A DNA stretch of 64,000 nt, taken from positions 2,576,001 through 2,640,000 of the forward strand of contig NZ_CP130318.1 in assembly GCF_032268605.1 (NCBI RefSeq), given 5' to 3'. Each line of letters opens with the position of its first letter. The first letter of the stretch is position 1. The notes below the pieces were generated by a model. The model had not been told where the DNA came from. It did no database searches and was given only the letters and a program-made list of their open reading frames with translations. Of the stretch, positions 42,381 through 51,965 are shown piece after piece. Origin of the DNA: Paenibacillus aurantius. Its GTDB lineage: Bacteria; Bacillota; Bacilli; Paenibacillales; NBRC-103111. A program made the position numbers and the translations under genes.

Positions 42381-43011
42381 CAACGGCTGGACGCAGAAAT
42401 CGGATAAAGGCATCCTGATCGTTCTCTCCGGGCCTTCCGGAGTGGGCAAAGGAACGGTATGCTCGGCTCTCCGCCAATGCACGAGTGATCTGGTCTATTC
42501 CGTTTCGGCCACGACCCGCAGCCCGCGGGCCGGGGAGCAGGAAGGCGTTAATTACTTCTTTAAGTCCAAAGAGCAGTTCCTGTCCATGATTGAACGGGAT
42601 GAGCTGCTGGAGTGGGCCGAGTACGTGGGCAATTATTACGGGACTCCGAGGGAGTTCGTCCGCAGCACGCTCGATGCCGGCAAAGATATCATTCTGGAGA
42701 TTGAGGTTCAAGGAGCTCTGAAGGTCAAACAGAAGTTCCCCGAAGGCGTGTTTATCTTCCTGCTGCCGCCATCGTTGGATGAACTCGAGCAAAGGATCGT
42801 GACCCGCGGAACGGATTCGATGGACGCCATTCGGAGCCGGATGAACGCGGCGCGGGAAGAGATCGCCCTGCTGGAGCATTACGATTACGCGATCGTGAAC
42901 GACCGGGTGGAGCTCGCCTGCCAGCGGATTCAAGCCATTCTTGAAGCCGAGCACTGCAAGAAGGAACGCTACTTACCCGTACTACAAAAATGGTTGGAAG
43001 AGGTGCATTGA
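42370..43011 (+). CDS. gmk: Guanylate kinase
   Basis: Phosphorylates GMP/dGMP to GDP/dGDP; a target of (p)ppGpp inhibition in Firmicutes. P-loop [11 protein letters not shown] near residue 20, [19 protein letters not shown] (GMP-binding) and ARGD-like NAAREEI region. 213 residues, slightly longer at the N-terminus than usual. Overlaps remA and touches rpoZ (TGAATG), indicating tight translational coupling. Confidence 0.95.
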   Translation: MTNNNGWTQKSDKGILIVLSGPSGVGKGTVCSALRQCTSDLVYSVSATTRSPRAGEQEGVNYFFKSKEQFLSMIERDELLEWAEYVGNYYGTPREFVRSTLDAGKDIILEIEVQGALKVKQKFPEGVFIFLLPPSLDELEQRIVTRGTDSMDAIRSRMNAAREEIALLEHYDYAIVNDRVELACQRIQAILEAEHCKKERYLPVLQKWLEEVH

Positions 43012-43233
43012 ATGCTATACCCGTCGATCGACAAGCTTCTCGATAAAGTGGACAGCAAATATTCCTTGGTGGTGGCCGCGGCCAAAAGAGCCCGTCAGCT
43101 GCGCGAAGGAACCAAATCCGAAATCACCGAGCCCAAGTCTCATAAAATGGTGGGCGTTGCTTTGGAGGAGCTCTACCTGGACAACATCCACTACGAGAAA
43201 ATCCAAAGTCCGAACCAAGAAGGCTTGAAGTAA
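43012..43233 (+). CDS. rpoZ: RNA polymerase omega subunit
   Basis: 73 residues: [33 protein letters not shown] is the omega signature. Aids folding and assembly of the beta' subunit. Starts on the base after the gmk stop codon. Confidence 0.93.
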   Translation: MLYPSIDKLLDKVDSKYSLVVAAAKRARQLREGTKSEITEPKSHKMVGVALEELYLDNIHYEKIQSPNQEGLK

Positions 43234-43240
43234 GCATGCG

Positions 43241-43269
43241 ATAACAACCCGGCGGGTTGTTATTTTTTT
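43241..43269 (+). terminator. Terminator after rpoZ
   Basis: 10-bp stem ATAACAACCC/GGGTTGTTAT, loop GGC, TTTTTTC. It splits the operon before coaBC. Confidence 0.8.
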
Positions 43270-43349
43270 CTAACCTGCCGGCTTTCGCCCCATTCAGGCA
43301 GCACGGAGCGGCCTCGGATGATATTTTACAAGAGGACGGTGATTACCCA

Positions 43350-44567
43350 ATGAAAGGCAAAACGATTGTGCTTGGCGTTTGCGGAGGAATTGCAGCCTAC
43401 AAGGCGGCCCAGCTGTGCAGCCGTCTGACACAGGCCGGAGCGGACGTCCGGGTCATCATGACCGAGTCGGCGGCCCAATTCATTACTCCTCTAACCCTTC
43501 AGACGCTGACACGAAATCCCGTCATGATCGATACATTTGATGAGAAGGACCCAACGGTAGTCTCCCACATCGACCTGGCGGATCGGGCCGATGTTTTCGT
43601 CGTTGCCCCGGCGACCGCCAATCTATTGGCCAAAATGGCCCACGGAATCGCCGACGATATGCTGAGCACGACTCTGCTGGCAACGACCGCTCCGATCCTC
43701 GTCGCTCCGGCTATGAACGTTCATATGTACGAGCATCCGGCCGTCCAGCAGAATCTTAAGATTCTGTCCGAGCGGGGGGTCCGCTTTGTCGAGCCGGGAG
43801 AAGGACAGCTTGCCTGCGGGTACGTGGGCAAGGGACGGCTCGCGGAACCGGAGGAGATTGCGGCATCCATCGACAGGCTGTGGACCGACCGGACCCGGCT
43901 CGCCGGACGCAAAGTGCTGGTCACGGCCGGGGGCACCGTCGAACGGCTGGATCCGGTCCGTTACTTCACGAATGACTCCTCCGGCAAAATGGGCTATGCC
44001 ATCGCGGAAGCCGCCCGGGATCTCGGAGCCGAGGTCACCCTGGTCAGCGCTAAATCATCCATTCCTCTTCCCAGCGGCATGACGGTCGTGCAGGTACAGT
44101 CGGCGGAAGACATGTACCATGCCGTCATGGACCGGCTCGATACGATGGATCTGGTGTTCAAGTCGGCTGCAGTGGCGGATTACCGCCCGGCGGAAACCGC
44201 CCCGCAGAAGATCAAGAAATCGGAAGAGACGCTAACGATTACTCTTGTGAAGAACCCCGATATTCTGGAAGCCATCGGCCGGAGAAAAACCGGTCAGTTC
44301 GTCGTAGGCTTTGCTGCCGAAACGGAGAATCTGGAAGAGCATGCTCTCCGCAAACTAAATCGTAAGAATTGCGATCTTATTGTGGCAAACGATGTGTCTG
44401 TGGAGGGGGCCGGGTTCGGAACCGATACGAATATCGTCCGTGTGTACGACAAGGACGGGCTGGTGGAAGCGATGCCCTTGATGAGCAAGAAGGAAGTGGC
44501 CGGCCGGCTTCTCCGGCTGGCCGCCGAACGAATGACCCGGCAGAGGGTGAGCCCGGATGTTCGCTAA
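43350..44567 (+). CDS. coaBC: Phosphopantothenoylcysteine decarboxylase / phosphopantothenate-cysteine ligase
   Basis: Bifunctional coenzyme A synthesis enzyme. CoaC half (1-185): FMN-binding GGIAAYKAAQL, PATANLLAKMAHGIADD and APAMNVHM with the PXMNXXMW-like motif; the active-site Cys is in QLACGYVGKGRL. CoaB half: VTAGGTVERLDPVRYFTNDSSGKMG and KSAAVADYRP. 405 residues. ATG 43350 after AGAGGACGG; in-frame codons before it fall in the terminator region. Confidence 0.93.
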   Translation: MKGKTIVLGVCGGIAAYKAAQLCSRLTQAGADVRVIMTESAAQFITPLTLQTLTRNPVMIDTFDEKDPTVVSHIDLADRADVFVVAPATANLLAKMAHGIADDMLSTTLLATTAPILVAPAMNVHMYEHPAVQQNLKILSERGVRFVEPGEGQLACGYVGKGRLAEPEEIAASIDRLWTDRTRLAGRKVLVTAGGTVERLDPVRYFTNDSSGKMGYAIAEAARDLGAEVTLVSAKSSIPLPSGMTVVQVQSAEDMYHAVMDRLDTMDLVFKSAAVADYRPAETAPQKIKKSEETLTITLVKNPDILEAIGRRKTGQFVVGFAAETENLEEHALRKLNRKNCDLIVANDVSVEGAGFGTDTNIVRVYDKDGLVEAMPLMSKKEVAGRLLRLAAERMTRQRVSPDVR

Positions 44568-47163
44568 AGTCATCGTCGACGTTCCGGCCAAGCAGACCAA
44601 CCGGCCGTTCGACTATACCGTACCCGATTCCCTGTCTCCCTGGATCGAGGTGGGGAGCCGGGTGGGGGTGCCGTTCGGACCGCGGATTCTTCAAGGCTTT
44701 GTCGTCGGGCTGTCGGACCGCACGGACCTCAGCCCTAAGAAGCTCAAGCCGGTGGATCATGTAATGGATCTGTATCCCCCCCTTACCCCCGAGCTCGTGG
44801 AGCTGGCACATTGGATGAGCCGCACCTATTTATGCCATGAGCTCTCCGCTCTGCAGGCGATGGTGCCGGCCGCCCTCAAAGCCAAATACGAGCGGTACAT
44901 AACGGTAAATGAAGAGGAAGACGCCAATCCGTGGCATGTGACGGTCTCGGGTCAGGATGAAATCGTCCGCTATATCAAAGAAAAGGGAAGCGTTCCGCTG
45001 GACTCCCTGTTGCAGCGGTTTCCCCAGGAAAGCATGTGGATCAAGGAGCAGATCCGCAGCGGGGTGCTGAATGAAAGCCAAACGATCAAGAACCGGGTTT
45101 CCAAGAAGAAGGCCTTGACGCTCTTCCCTCCCGAACCCGTAAGCCAGCTGGAGGTCTATCGCGAACTCGTTCCGCCGAATGCCAAGAGGCAGCGGGAGGT
45201 GCTTGATTTTCTGCTCCAGAACCCGGAGCCGATCCGATTAACCGAAGTGATGCTTAAGCTTAACGTTGGGGCGGGAACGGTTAAGGGACTGGCTGATAAA
45301 GGCTGGGTCGAGCTGAAGGAGGTGGAGGTTCTGCGGGACCCATACGCCCAGCGGAACTTCCCCCGCACTTCGCCGCTGCCGCTGACGGAGGAGCAGAAAC
45401 GCGTGTTCGAGCCTGTCCGTCAGGCGGTGATTGATTCGAAGCACGAGGTCTTTCTTCTTCATGGAGTAACGGGAAGCGGTAAGACAGAAGTCTACCTTCA
45501 GGCTATTCAGCAGTGCCTGGACCTCGGCAAAGAGGCGATCGTGCTGGTTCCCGAGATCGCCCTGACCCCCCAGATGGTCGAGCGGTTCAAAGGCCGCTTC
45601 GGTGACGAGGTTGCCGTTCTCCACAGCCGGTTGTCCACCGGGGAACGGTTCGATGAATGGCGAAAAATTTCCATGAAGCAGGTCAGGGTCGTCATCGGAG
45701 CGCGGTCGGCGATTTTTGCTCCTTTCACAAAGCTTGGGCTGATCATCATCGACGAGGAGCATGAATCGTCCTATAAGCAGGAGGAGAGTCCAAAATATCA
45801 CGCTCGTGAGGTGGCGATTGAAAGAGCTAAGGCTCACGGCGCTTCCGTGCTTCTGGGGTCTGCTACGCCCTCTCTGGAAAGCTTCTACCGGACTCTCGAA
45901 AAGGAGCCGGTGGCGGCTGGTGCCTCGGCTGCCTCGCGCTTCGCTTCCAGCTGGGCGTCGTCTCCGGTTCCCCGACAGGGCTCTTTCTTTGAGGAAGAAG
46001 AACCGCCTCCCGAGCCGGAGAAGCCGTTTACCCTCCTGACCATGCGCCAGCGGGTTCAGAATCGTCCGCTCCCTCCTGTCCGCATAGTGGACATGCGGGA
46101 TGAGCTGAAGGACGGGAACCGCTCCATGTTCAGCCGGCCCCTTCATGCGGCGATAGCCGAACGTCTCCGCCGCAAGGAGCAGTCGGTTCTTCTCCTTAAC
46201 CGCCGCGGATACTCCACTTTCGTCATGTGCCGGACGTGCGGTTATACCCTGCAGTGCCCTCATTGCGATATAGCCCTGACCTACCACCAGAGCACCCGTA
46301 TGGTCCGCTGTCACTACTGCGGGCATGCCGAGCGGCAGGTAACGTCTTGTCCGAGCTGCGACAGTGATCACATCCGTTATTTCGGCACCGGCACACAGAG
46401 GGTGGAGGAGGAGCTCGGCAAGCTTTTCCCCGGGATCCGGGTGATTCGCATGGATGTCGACACGACGAGCGAGAAGGGCTCCCACGAGAAGTGGTTAACG
46501 ATGTTTCGGGAACGCAAGGCGGATGTGCTGCTCGGGACCCAGATGGTTGCCAAAGGGCTGGATTTTCCCGATGTTACGCTGGTTGGGGTTATTGCGGCCG
46601 ATACCGTACTCAATCTTCCGGATTTCCGGGCGGGGGAGAGAACGTTTCAGCTCTTGACGCAGGTGGCGGGACGGGCGGGGAGGCATCAGCTGCCCGGGGA
46701 GGTCTACGTGCAGACCTATACCCCCGAACATTACAGCATCATCAATGCCGCCCAGCACGATTATGACGGGTTTATCCGCACCGAGCTGGAGACAAGGCTG
46801 GCCTGCGGGTATCCGCCCTACTGCCGGCTCATTCTGCTTACCCTGTCCCACGAGGAAATCCCCTTTCTGGTCCGCGCCTCCGAATCGCTCGCCAAGCGGC
46901 TCAAGGACTTGGCCGGACAGGCCGGCCTGCTGGTTTCGGCTCTTTCGGAGAGCGGAGGTGCCGAAGGGATGGAGGTTCTCGGCCCGGTTGCCTCCCCCAT
47001 CCCGCGGATTAAGGATCGCTACCGGTTCCGCTGCATGGTAAAATACAAGGGGGGGCGGGAGGTTTCCGAGCTTGTCGGGAAGGCCGTGGCCGCGTTTGAC
47101 GAGATGTGCCGCCAGGAAGGGCTGCAAATCAGCGTCGACGTCGATCCCCAGCTTTTGATGTAA
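44557..47163 (+). CDS. priA: Primosomal protein N' (replication restart helicase PriA)
   Basis: Recognises stalled forks and loads the replicative helicase. 3'BD domain at the start (VIVDVPAKQTNRPFDYTVP), Walker A GVTGSGKTEVY, DEEHE box, a zinc region with CRTCGYTLQCPHC and CHYCGH...CPSC, and motif VI around QVAGRAGR. 868 residues, about 60 longer than Bacillus PriA, partly from an Ala/Ser/Glu/Pro-rich insertion after GSATPSLESFYRTLEKEP, between the two helicase lobes. Overlaps coaBC by 11 bases. Confidence 0.94.
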   Translation: MFAKVIVDVPAKQTNRPFDYTVPDSLSPWIEVGSRVGVPFGPRILQGFVVGLSDRTDLSPKKLKPVDHVMDLYPPLTPELVELAHWMSRTYLCHELSALQAMVPAALKAKYERYITVNEEEDANPWHVTVSGQDEIVRYIKEKGSVPLDSLLQRFPQESMWIKEQIRSGVLNESQTIKNRVSKKKALTLFPPEPVSQLEVYRELVPPNAKRQREVLDFLLQNPEPIRLTEVMLKLNVGAGTVKGLADKGWVELKEVEVLRDPYAQRNFPRTSPLPLTEEQKRVFEPVRQAVIDSKHEVFLLHGVTGSGKTEVYLQAIQQCLDLGKEAIVLVPEIALTPQMVERFKGRFGDEVAVLHSRLSTGERFDEWRKISMKQVRVVIGARSAIFAPFTKLGLIIIDEEHESSYKQEESPKYHAREVAIERAKAHGASVLLGSATPSLESFYRTLEKEPVAAGASAASRFASSWASSPVPRQGSFFEEEEPPPEPEKPFTLLTMRQRVQNRPLPPVRIVDMRDELKDGNRSMFSRPLHAAIAERLRRKEQSVLLLNRRGYSTFVMCRTCGYTLQCPHCDIALTYHQSTRMVRCHYCGHAERQVTSCPSCDSDHIRYFGTGTQRVEEELGKLFPGIRVIRMDVDTTSEKGSHEKWLTMFRERKADVLLGTQMVAKGLDFPDVTLVGVIAADTVLNLPDFRAGERTFQLLTQVAGRAGRHQLPGEVYVQTYTPEHYSIINAAQHDYDGFIRTELETRLACGYPPYCRLILLTLSHEEIPFLVRASESLAKRLKDLAGQAGLLVSALSESGGAEGMEVLGPVASPIPRIKDRYRFRCMVKYKGGREVSELVGKAVAAFDEMCRQEGLQISVDVDPQLLM

Positions 47164-47169
47164 ACGTGT

Positions 47170-47197
47170 GTGAAAGTAACGCAGCAGCGAATATAAT
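47170..47197 (+). promoter_or_regulatory. Possible promoter for def-fmt-rsmB
   Basis: GTGAAA (47170-47175), 16-bp spacer, perfect TATAAT (47192-47197), followed by a small hairpin CCTGCTTTAGCAGG in the leader. Confidence 0.4.
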
Positions 47198-47253
47198 GCC
47201 GATAGGTCCTGCTTTAGCAGGCCGTCGAATCGAATAAAGGATGGTGCTGCCTC

Positions 47254-47736
47254 ATGGCGATTAGAATGATTGTGAAAGACCCGGATCCGGTGCTGAGGGA
47301 GAAAGCGAAGCCGGTACCGAAAATGACCCCCAATATTCAGAAGCTTCTCGATGATATGGCCGATACGATGTACGATGCGCCTGGAGTGGGGCTGGCCGCT
47401 CCACAGATCGGCATTCTGAAGAGAGTGATCGTGATGGACGTAGGGGATGAGCACGGGCTGATTCATCTCGTTAACCCGGAGATCATTTCGAAGGACGGCG
47501 AGCAATTCGGGCCGGAAGGCTGCTTGAGCATTCCGGGGCTGACCGGCGATGTCCGCCGCGCCCAAACGGTTACCGTAAAAGGATGGAACCGCGAAGGGGA
47601 GGAAATCGTCATTGAAGGAACGGACCTGCTCGCCCGCTGCATCCAGCATGAGGTGGATCACCTGAACGGAGTCCTGTTCACTGATGTGGCGGAGTCTGTC
47701 TACCGGGACGATCAAAGGGAAAGAGAAGAACGATGA
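47254..47736 (+). CDS. def: Peptide deformylase
   Basis: Removes the formyl group from nascent protein N-termini. The three metal-site motifs are [18 protein letters not shown] and QHEVDHLNG. 160 residues. Forms an operon with fmt (4-base overlap), so the enzymes that add and remove the formyl group are made together. Confidence 0.95.
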   Translation: MAIRMIVKDPDPVLREKAKPVPKMTPNIQKLLDDMADTMYDAPGVGLAAPQIGILKRVIVMDVGDEHGLIHLVNPEIISKDGEQFGPEGCLSIPGLTGDVRRAQTVTVKGWNREGEEIVIEGTDLLARCIQHEVDHLNGVLFTDVAESVYRDDQREREER

Positions 47737-48683
47737 ACATCTTATTTATGGGAACGCCCGACTTCGCCGTTCCCTCTCTGCGCATGCTAATGGAGGAAGG
47801 GTACAACGTAATCGCAGTCGTTACCCAGCCCGACCGGCCCAAAGGGAGGAAAAGGGTGCTCACGCCTCCACCCGTGAAGGTGGAGGCGGAGCGTTACGGT
47901 CTTCCGGTGCTGCAGCCCGAGCGGCTCCGGCGCGAGCCGGAGGCGGTAGCGGAAATCGCGGCCCTTAAACCGGATTTGATTGTTACGGCCGCTTTCGGCC
48001 AGATTTTGCCGAAGGATGTCCTGGATCTGCCGAAGCACGGCTGTATCAATGTCCACGGGTCGCTGCTGCCGAAATACCGGGGCGGCGCCCCGATTCAGCA
48101 TGCCGTTCTGAACGGAGAGAAGGAAACCGGGGTAACGATCATGTACATGGCCGAAGGCCTGGACACCGGAGACATGCTGAGCCGGGTGGCCATCCCGATA
48201 ACCGAGGAGGATACGACCGGGACCTTGTTCGAGAAGCTGAGCCTATCCGGCGCGGACCTGCTGAAGGCTACCTTGCCCGATCTTCTGGCCGGTAGAATCA
48301 CTCCCGTTCCCCAGAAGGAAGAGGAGGCCACCTACGCGCCTAACATCAAGCGGGAGGACGAGCGGCTGGATTGGACACGGTCCGCGGAAGAGCTGTTCAA
48401 CCAGGTCCGGGGACTGAATCCGTGGCCGGTGGCTTTTACGTTGTGGAATGGTGAAGTATTTAAGGTATGGTCCTCCCGTAAGTCGGAAACAAAACCATCT
48501 CCTAAACAGGCCGAAGCCGAACCGGGAACCGTGCTGAAGGCCGAAGGCCGCGGAATCGAAGTGCTGACAGGAGACGGAATCCTGGTGCTGACGGAGATTC
48601 AGCCGGCCGGAAAGAAAGCGATGGATGCCGCTACCTTTAACCGGGGAAGCGGAATTGCGGCGGGAACGGTGCTTGGACGATAA
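47733..48683 (+). CDS. fmt: Methionyl-tRNA formyltransferase
   Basis: Formylates initiator Met-tRNA with 10-formyl-THF. Start [17 protein letters not shown], active-site region [31 protein letters not shown], and a C-terminal tRNA-binding domain ([15 protein letters not shown]). 316 residues. Confidence 0.95.
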   Translation: MNILFMGTPDFAVPSLRMLMEEGYNVIAVVTQPDRPKGRKRVLTPPPVKVEAERYGLPVLQPERLRREPEAVAEIAALKPDLIVTAAFGQILPKDVLDLPKHGCINVHGSLLPKYRGGAPIQHAVLNGEKETGVTIMYMAEGLDTGDMLSRVAIPITEEDTTGTLFEKLSLSGADLLKATLPDLLAGRITPVPQKEEEATYAPNIKREDERLDWTRSAEELFNQVRGLNPWPVAFTLWNGEVFKVWSSRKSETKPSPKQAEAEPGTVLKAEGRGIEVLTGDGILVLTEIQPAGKKAMDAATFNRGSGIAAGTVLGR

Positions 48684-48707
48684 ACCAACCAGAGGGAGGA
48701 ACGGTTC

Positions 48708-50102
48708 ATGAGAAAGAGCCCGGAGAAGCCCGGACGCCAGATAGGAGCCCGAGAGCTCGCCATGGACATCCTGACCCGCGTAGATCAGGACAAGTCCTAC
48801 AGCAACCTCCTGTTAAATCAGATGCTGCAGAAGCATAAGCTCGAGCGGGTGGAGGCCGGGCTCGTCACGGAGCTCGTCTACGGAACCATCCAGCGGAGGA
48901 ACACGATCGATTACGGGCTCGGCCGAGCGGTCAAGAGAGGGCTGGACAAGCTAGAGCCGTGGGTGAGGAATCTCCTTCGGCTCAGCTTTTACCAGCTTTA
49001 TTATTTAGAACGAATTCCGGCGCATGCGGCTGTCCATGAAGCGGTGGAAATCGCCAAGCGGAGAGGGCATTCCGGTATCTCGGGGATGGTAAACGGGGTC
49101 CTGCGGACTCTTCAGCGCCAGAACGACCTCTTGGCCCTTCCCGATGACCTTCCTCCGATCCAGCGGATTGCCTTGGAGCACTCTCACCCGGAATGGATGG
49201 TAGCCCGGTGGTTCTACCGGTACGGGGAAGAAGCCGCGCAAAGGATATGCGAAGCGAACAATGAACGTCCCCACCCAAGTGTGCGGGTCAACCGGCTTAA
49301 GCACGACCGGAGTGAAATGCTGATTCGCCTGTTCGAGGCGGGCTATTCGGCACAAGCTTCCCCGCTCGCCCCCGCCGGAATCCTCCTCGAGAACGGAGGG
49401 AACCTGGCCCAGACCGAATGGTACCGGAATGGGGACATTTCCATACAAGACGAAAGTTCCATGCTGGTAGCCGAGGCGGTCCGTCCGGAGCCGGGCATGC
49501 GGGTTCTGGACTGCTGTGCCGCTCCAGGAGGCAAAACGACCCACATGGCCGAGCTCATGGACGGCAAGGGGGAGGTTATCGCCTGCGACGTTCATGAGCA
49601 CAAGGAAAGGTTGATCGCGGAACAGGCGGGCCGGCTTGGGCTTGACATCATTCGGACAGTCGTAAGCGACGCGAGGGAGCTGGCGCAGCACTTCGAACCG
49701 GCTTCCTTCGACCGGATTCTGCTCGATGCCCCGTGTTCGGGCCTGGGGGTGATCCGCCGCAAGCCGGATCTGAAATGGGCGAAGGAAGAGAAGGAAATTG
49801 CCGAGATTACCCAAGTGCAGCATTCGCTGCTGGAGGCCGTCCACGGTCTTCTGAAGCCGGACGGCGTGCTGGTGTACAGCACCTGCACGACCGAGCGGGA
49901 GGAGAACGGCGGAATGATCGAACGCTTCCTTCGGGAGCATGAGGAATTCGAACGAATCCCTTTTCCGGAGGAACTTCTAAAGGGAACCCCCCTCGAAGAA
50001 GGGGCGCGGGAAGGAATGGTTCAAATTCTGCCGTATCACTTCGGGTCGGACGGCTTTTTTATCGCACGCCTGCGCAAACGAAAGTTCGATGTGTTAAACT
50101 AG
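48708..50102 (+). CDS. rsmB: 16S rRNA (cytosine-967-C5)-methyltransferase
   Basis: 464 residues: N-terminal NusB-like RNA-binding domain (1-140), then the RsmB methyltransferase with [16 protein letters not shown] for SAM, the catalytic cysteine in [16 protein letters not shown] and the second cysteine in [21 protein letters not shown] ribosome site. Confidence 0.94.
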   Translation: MRKSPEKPGRQIGARELAMDILTRVDQDKSYSNLLLNQMLQKHKLERVEAGLVTELVYGTIQRRNTIDYGLGRAVKRGLDKLEPWVRNLLRLSFYQLYYLERIPAHAAVHEAVEIAKRRGHSGISGMVNGVLRTLQRQNDLLALPDDLPPIQRIALEHSHPEWMVARWFYRYGEEAAQRICEANNERPHPSVRVNRLKHDRSEMLIRLFEAGYSAQASPLAPAGILLENGGNLAQTEWYRNGDISIQDESSMLVAEAVRPEPGMRVLDCCAAPGGKTTHMAELMDGKGEVIACDVHEHKERLIAEQAGRLGLDIIRTVVSDARELAQHFEPASFDRILLDAPCSGLGVIRRKPDLKWAKEEKEIAEITQVQHSLLEAVHGLLKPDGVLVYSTCTTEREENGGMIERFLREHEEFERIPFPEELLKGTPLEEGAREGMVQILPYHFGSDGFFIARLRKRKFDVLN

Positions 50103-50136
50103 ACAGGATAAGCTACAATATAAGAAAAAACAGGTT

Positions 50137-51198
50137 GTGATAAGAGTGAAACCGTTCATCTATGATCTAACATACGAAGACTGGCAGGAATGGGTCCGTG
50201 CCAATAAAGAGCCCGGGTTCCGAGCCGGACAAATATTCGACTGGCTGTATGTCAAACGAATCGGAAGCTTTGAGGAAATGACGAACCTTCCCAAGGGCTT
50301 GAGGGACAAGCTGGCGGAACAGTTCGTCTTCGTCACGCTTACGGAGGTCGCCCGTCACGAATCCAAGGACGGCACCGTCAAATTTCTGTTTGAGCTGCAG
50401 GACAAGAACGCGATCGAAACGGTCATTATGAAACATAATTACGGGAACAGCGTATGTGTTACGACACAGGTCGGCTGCCGTGTGGGCTGCACCTTCTGCG
50501 CCTCTACGTTGGGAGGGCTTAAGAGGGATCTGGCTCCGGGCGAAATCATCGCGCAGGTGGTGACGGCGCAGAAGCTGCTGGATGCCTCCGGAGAGCGGGT
50601 AAGCAGCATTGTCATCATGGGCATCGGGGAACCGTTCGAGAACTACGACGCCATGATGAAGTTCCTGAAGGTGATGATCCACGAGAAGGGGTTGAACATC
50701 GGGCAGCGGCACATCACCGTTTCGACAAGCGGGATTGTTCCGAACATTTACCGCTTTGCCGATGAGGATACCCAGATTAACCTGGCGATCTCGATTCACG
50801 CTCCGAATGACGCTCTGCGGTCCAAGCTGATGCCGGTGAACCGGAGGTTTCCTTTTGCCGATCTGATTGAGGCCTGCAAGTACTACGTGGAGAAGACCGG
50901 CCGCCGGCTTACCTTCGAATATGCTCTTATGGGCGGGGTAAATGACAAGCCGGAGCATGCGGAGGAGCTCGCCAAGGTGCTGAAGGAAAACATCCCGCTC
51001 TGCCACGTTAACTTGATCCCGGTCAATTTTGTTGTGGAACGGGATTACGTACGGACCGAACGGGACGACATTTTTACATTCCAAAGAATATTAGAGAGAA
51101 ACAAAATTAACGCAACCATACGCAGGGAGCACGGAAGTGATATAGCAGCGGCGTGCGGACAGCTTCGCGCGAAGCATATGGAGTCGGGTAAGAGGTGA
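50137..51198 (+). CDS. rlmN: Dual-specificity RNA methyltransferase RlmN
   Basis: Radical-SAM enzyme making m2A at 23S A2503 and tRNA A37. Cluster motif [29 protein letters not shown] and a C-terminal resolving cysteine in AAACGQLR; the paired Cys is expected near there. 353 residues from GTG 50137; GTG 50146 (MKPFIYDL) is an equally likely start. Confidence 0.93.
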   Translation: MIRVKPFIYDLTYEDWQEWVRANKEPGFRAGQIFDWLYVKRIGSFEEMTNLPKGLRDKLAEQFVFVTLTEVARHESKDGTVKFLFELQDKNAIETVIMKHNYGNSVCVTTQVGCRVGCTFCASTLGGLKRDLAPGEIIAQVVTAQKLLDASGERVSSIVIMGIGEPFENYDAMMKFLKVMIHEKGLNIGQRHITVSTSGIVPNIYRFADEDTQINLAISIHAPNDALRSKLMPVNRRFPFADLIEACKYYVEKTGRRLTFEYALMGGVNDKPEHAEELAKVLKENIPLCHVNLIPVNFVVERDYVRTERDDIFTFQRILERNKINATIRREHGSDIAAACGQLRAKHMESGKR

Positions 51199-51203
51199 GT
51201 TGG

Positions 51204-51959
51204 ATGATAACAGCCAGTAGAACCGATGTCGGCAGGGTACGTCCGGTCAATGAAGACCGGGCGTATGCCCAGTCCGACCTAAACGGCTTTGCTCTGGCTC
51301 TGGTGGCGGACGGCATGGGAGGACATCAGGCCGGAGACATCGCGAGCCAAATGACGATTGATCTTATGCGGGAAGGGATGGAAGGGCTTCATTCCGGGAT
51401 GACACCCGAAGAGAGGGCGGAATTAATCCGATATGCGGTCCTCGCCACGAACCGCAAAGTGTTCGAATTCGCGGACGGCCGGGACCAATTCCAGGGAATG
51501 GGAACCACTCTCCTTGTAGCGGTGGCGGATCCCGCCCGGGTCACTTTGGGGCATGTCGGCGATAGCCGGGCCTATCTATGCCGCAGCGGCCGGATGGTCC
51601 AACTGACCGAAGATCACACTCTCGTTAACGCCTTAATCAAGTCCGGCCAGATTACCCCGGAAGAAGCCGAGCATCATCCGCGGCGTAATATGATTATCCG
51701 GGCCCTCGGCACGGAAGCCACCTTAGAAGTCGATATTCTGCACCACGAGTGGGCGGAAGGAGATATTCTCCTTTTGTGCAGCGACGGGCTTAGCGGACTT
51801 GTGAACGATAGGCGGATTAGCGACATTCTTAACGGAGCGGGATCCTTGAAGGAGAAGGCCGACCAATTGATACATAGTGCACTGGAAGCAGGCGGGGATG
51901 ACAACATAACCGCGGTTCTTGTTTCCAACGAACCCGGCGACAGTGATAAAAAGAGGTGA
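51204..51959 (+). CDS. prpC: PP2C-type serine/threonine phosphatase
   Basis: Removes phosphate from PrkC and its substrates. Metal-binding motifs: TDVGRVRPVNEDRAY, VADGMGGHQAGDIAS, GHVGDSRAYL, CSDGLSGLV and GGDDNITAVLV. ATG 51204 (about 251 residues) is preferred over GTG 51195 because AGAGGTGA lies in front of it. Overlapping control with prkC shows they are one unit. Confidence 0.93.
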   Translation: MITASRTDVGRVRPVNEDRAYAQSDLNGFALALVADGMGGHQAGDIASQMTIDLMREGMEGLHSGMTPEERAELIRYAVLATNRKVFEFADGRDQFQGMGTTLLVAVADPARVTLGHVGDSRAYLCRSGRMVQLTEDHTLVNALIKSGQITPEEAEHHPRRNMIIRALGTEATLEVDILHHEWAEGDILLLCSDGLSGLVNDRRISDILNGAGSLKEKADQLIHSALEAGGDDNITAVLVSNEPGDSDKKR

Positions 51960-51965
51960 TGATTA

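Noticed and set aside
45238-47715. Two long minus-strand open frames (45238-46485 and 46495-47715)
   Set aside because: Both lie opposite priA and def, whose protein motifs are complete; the minus-strand products are His/Arg/Pro-rich without recognisable folds.
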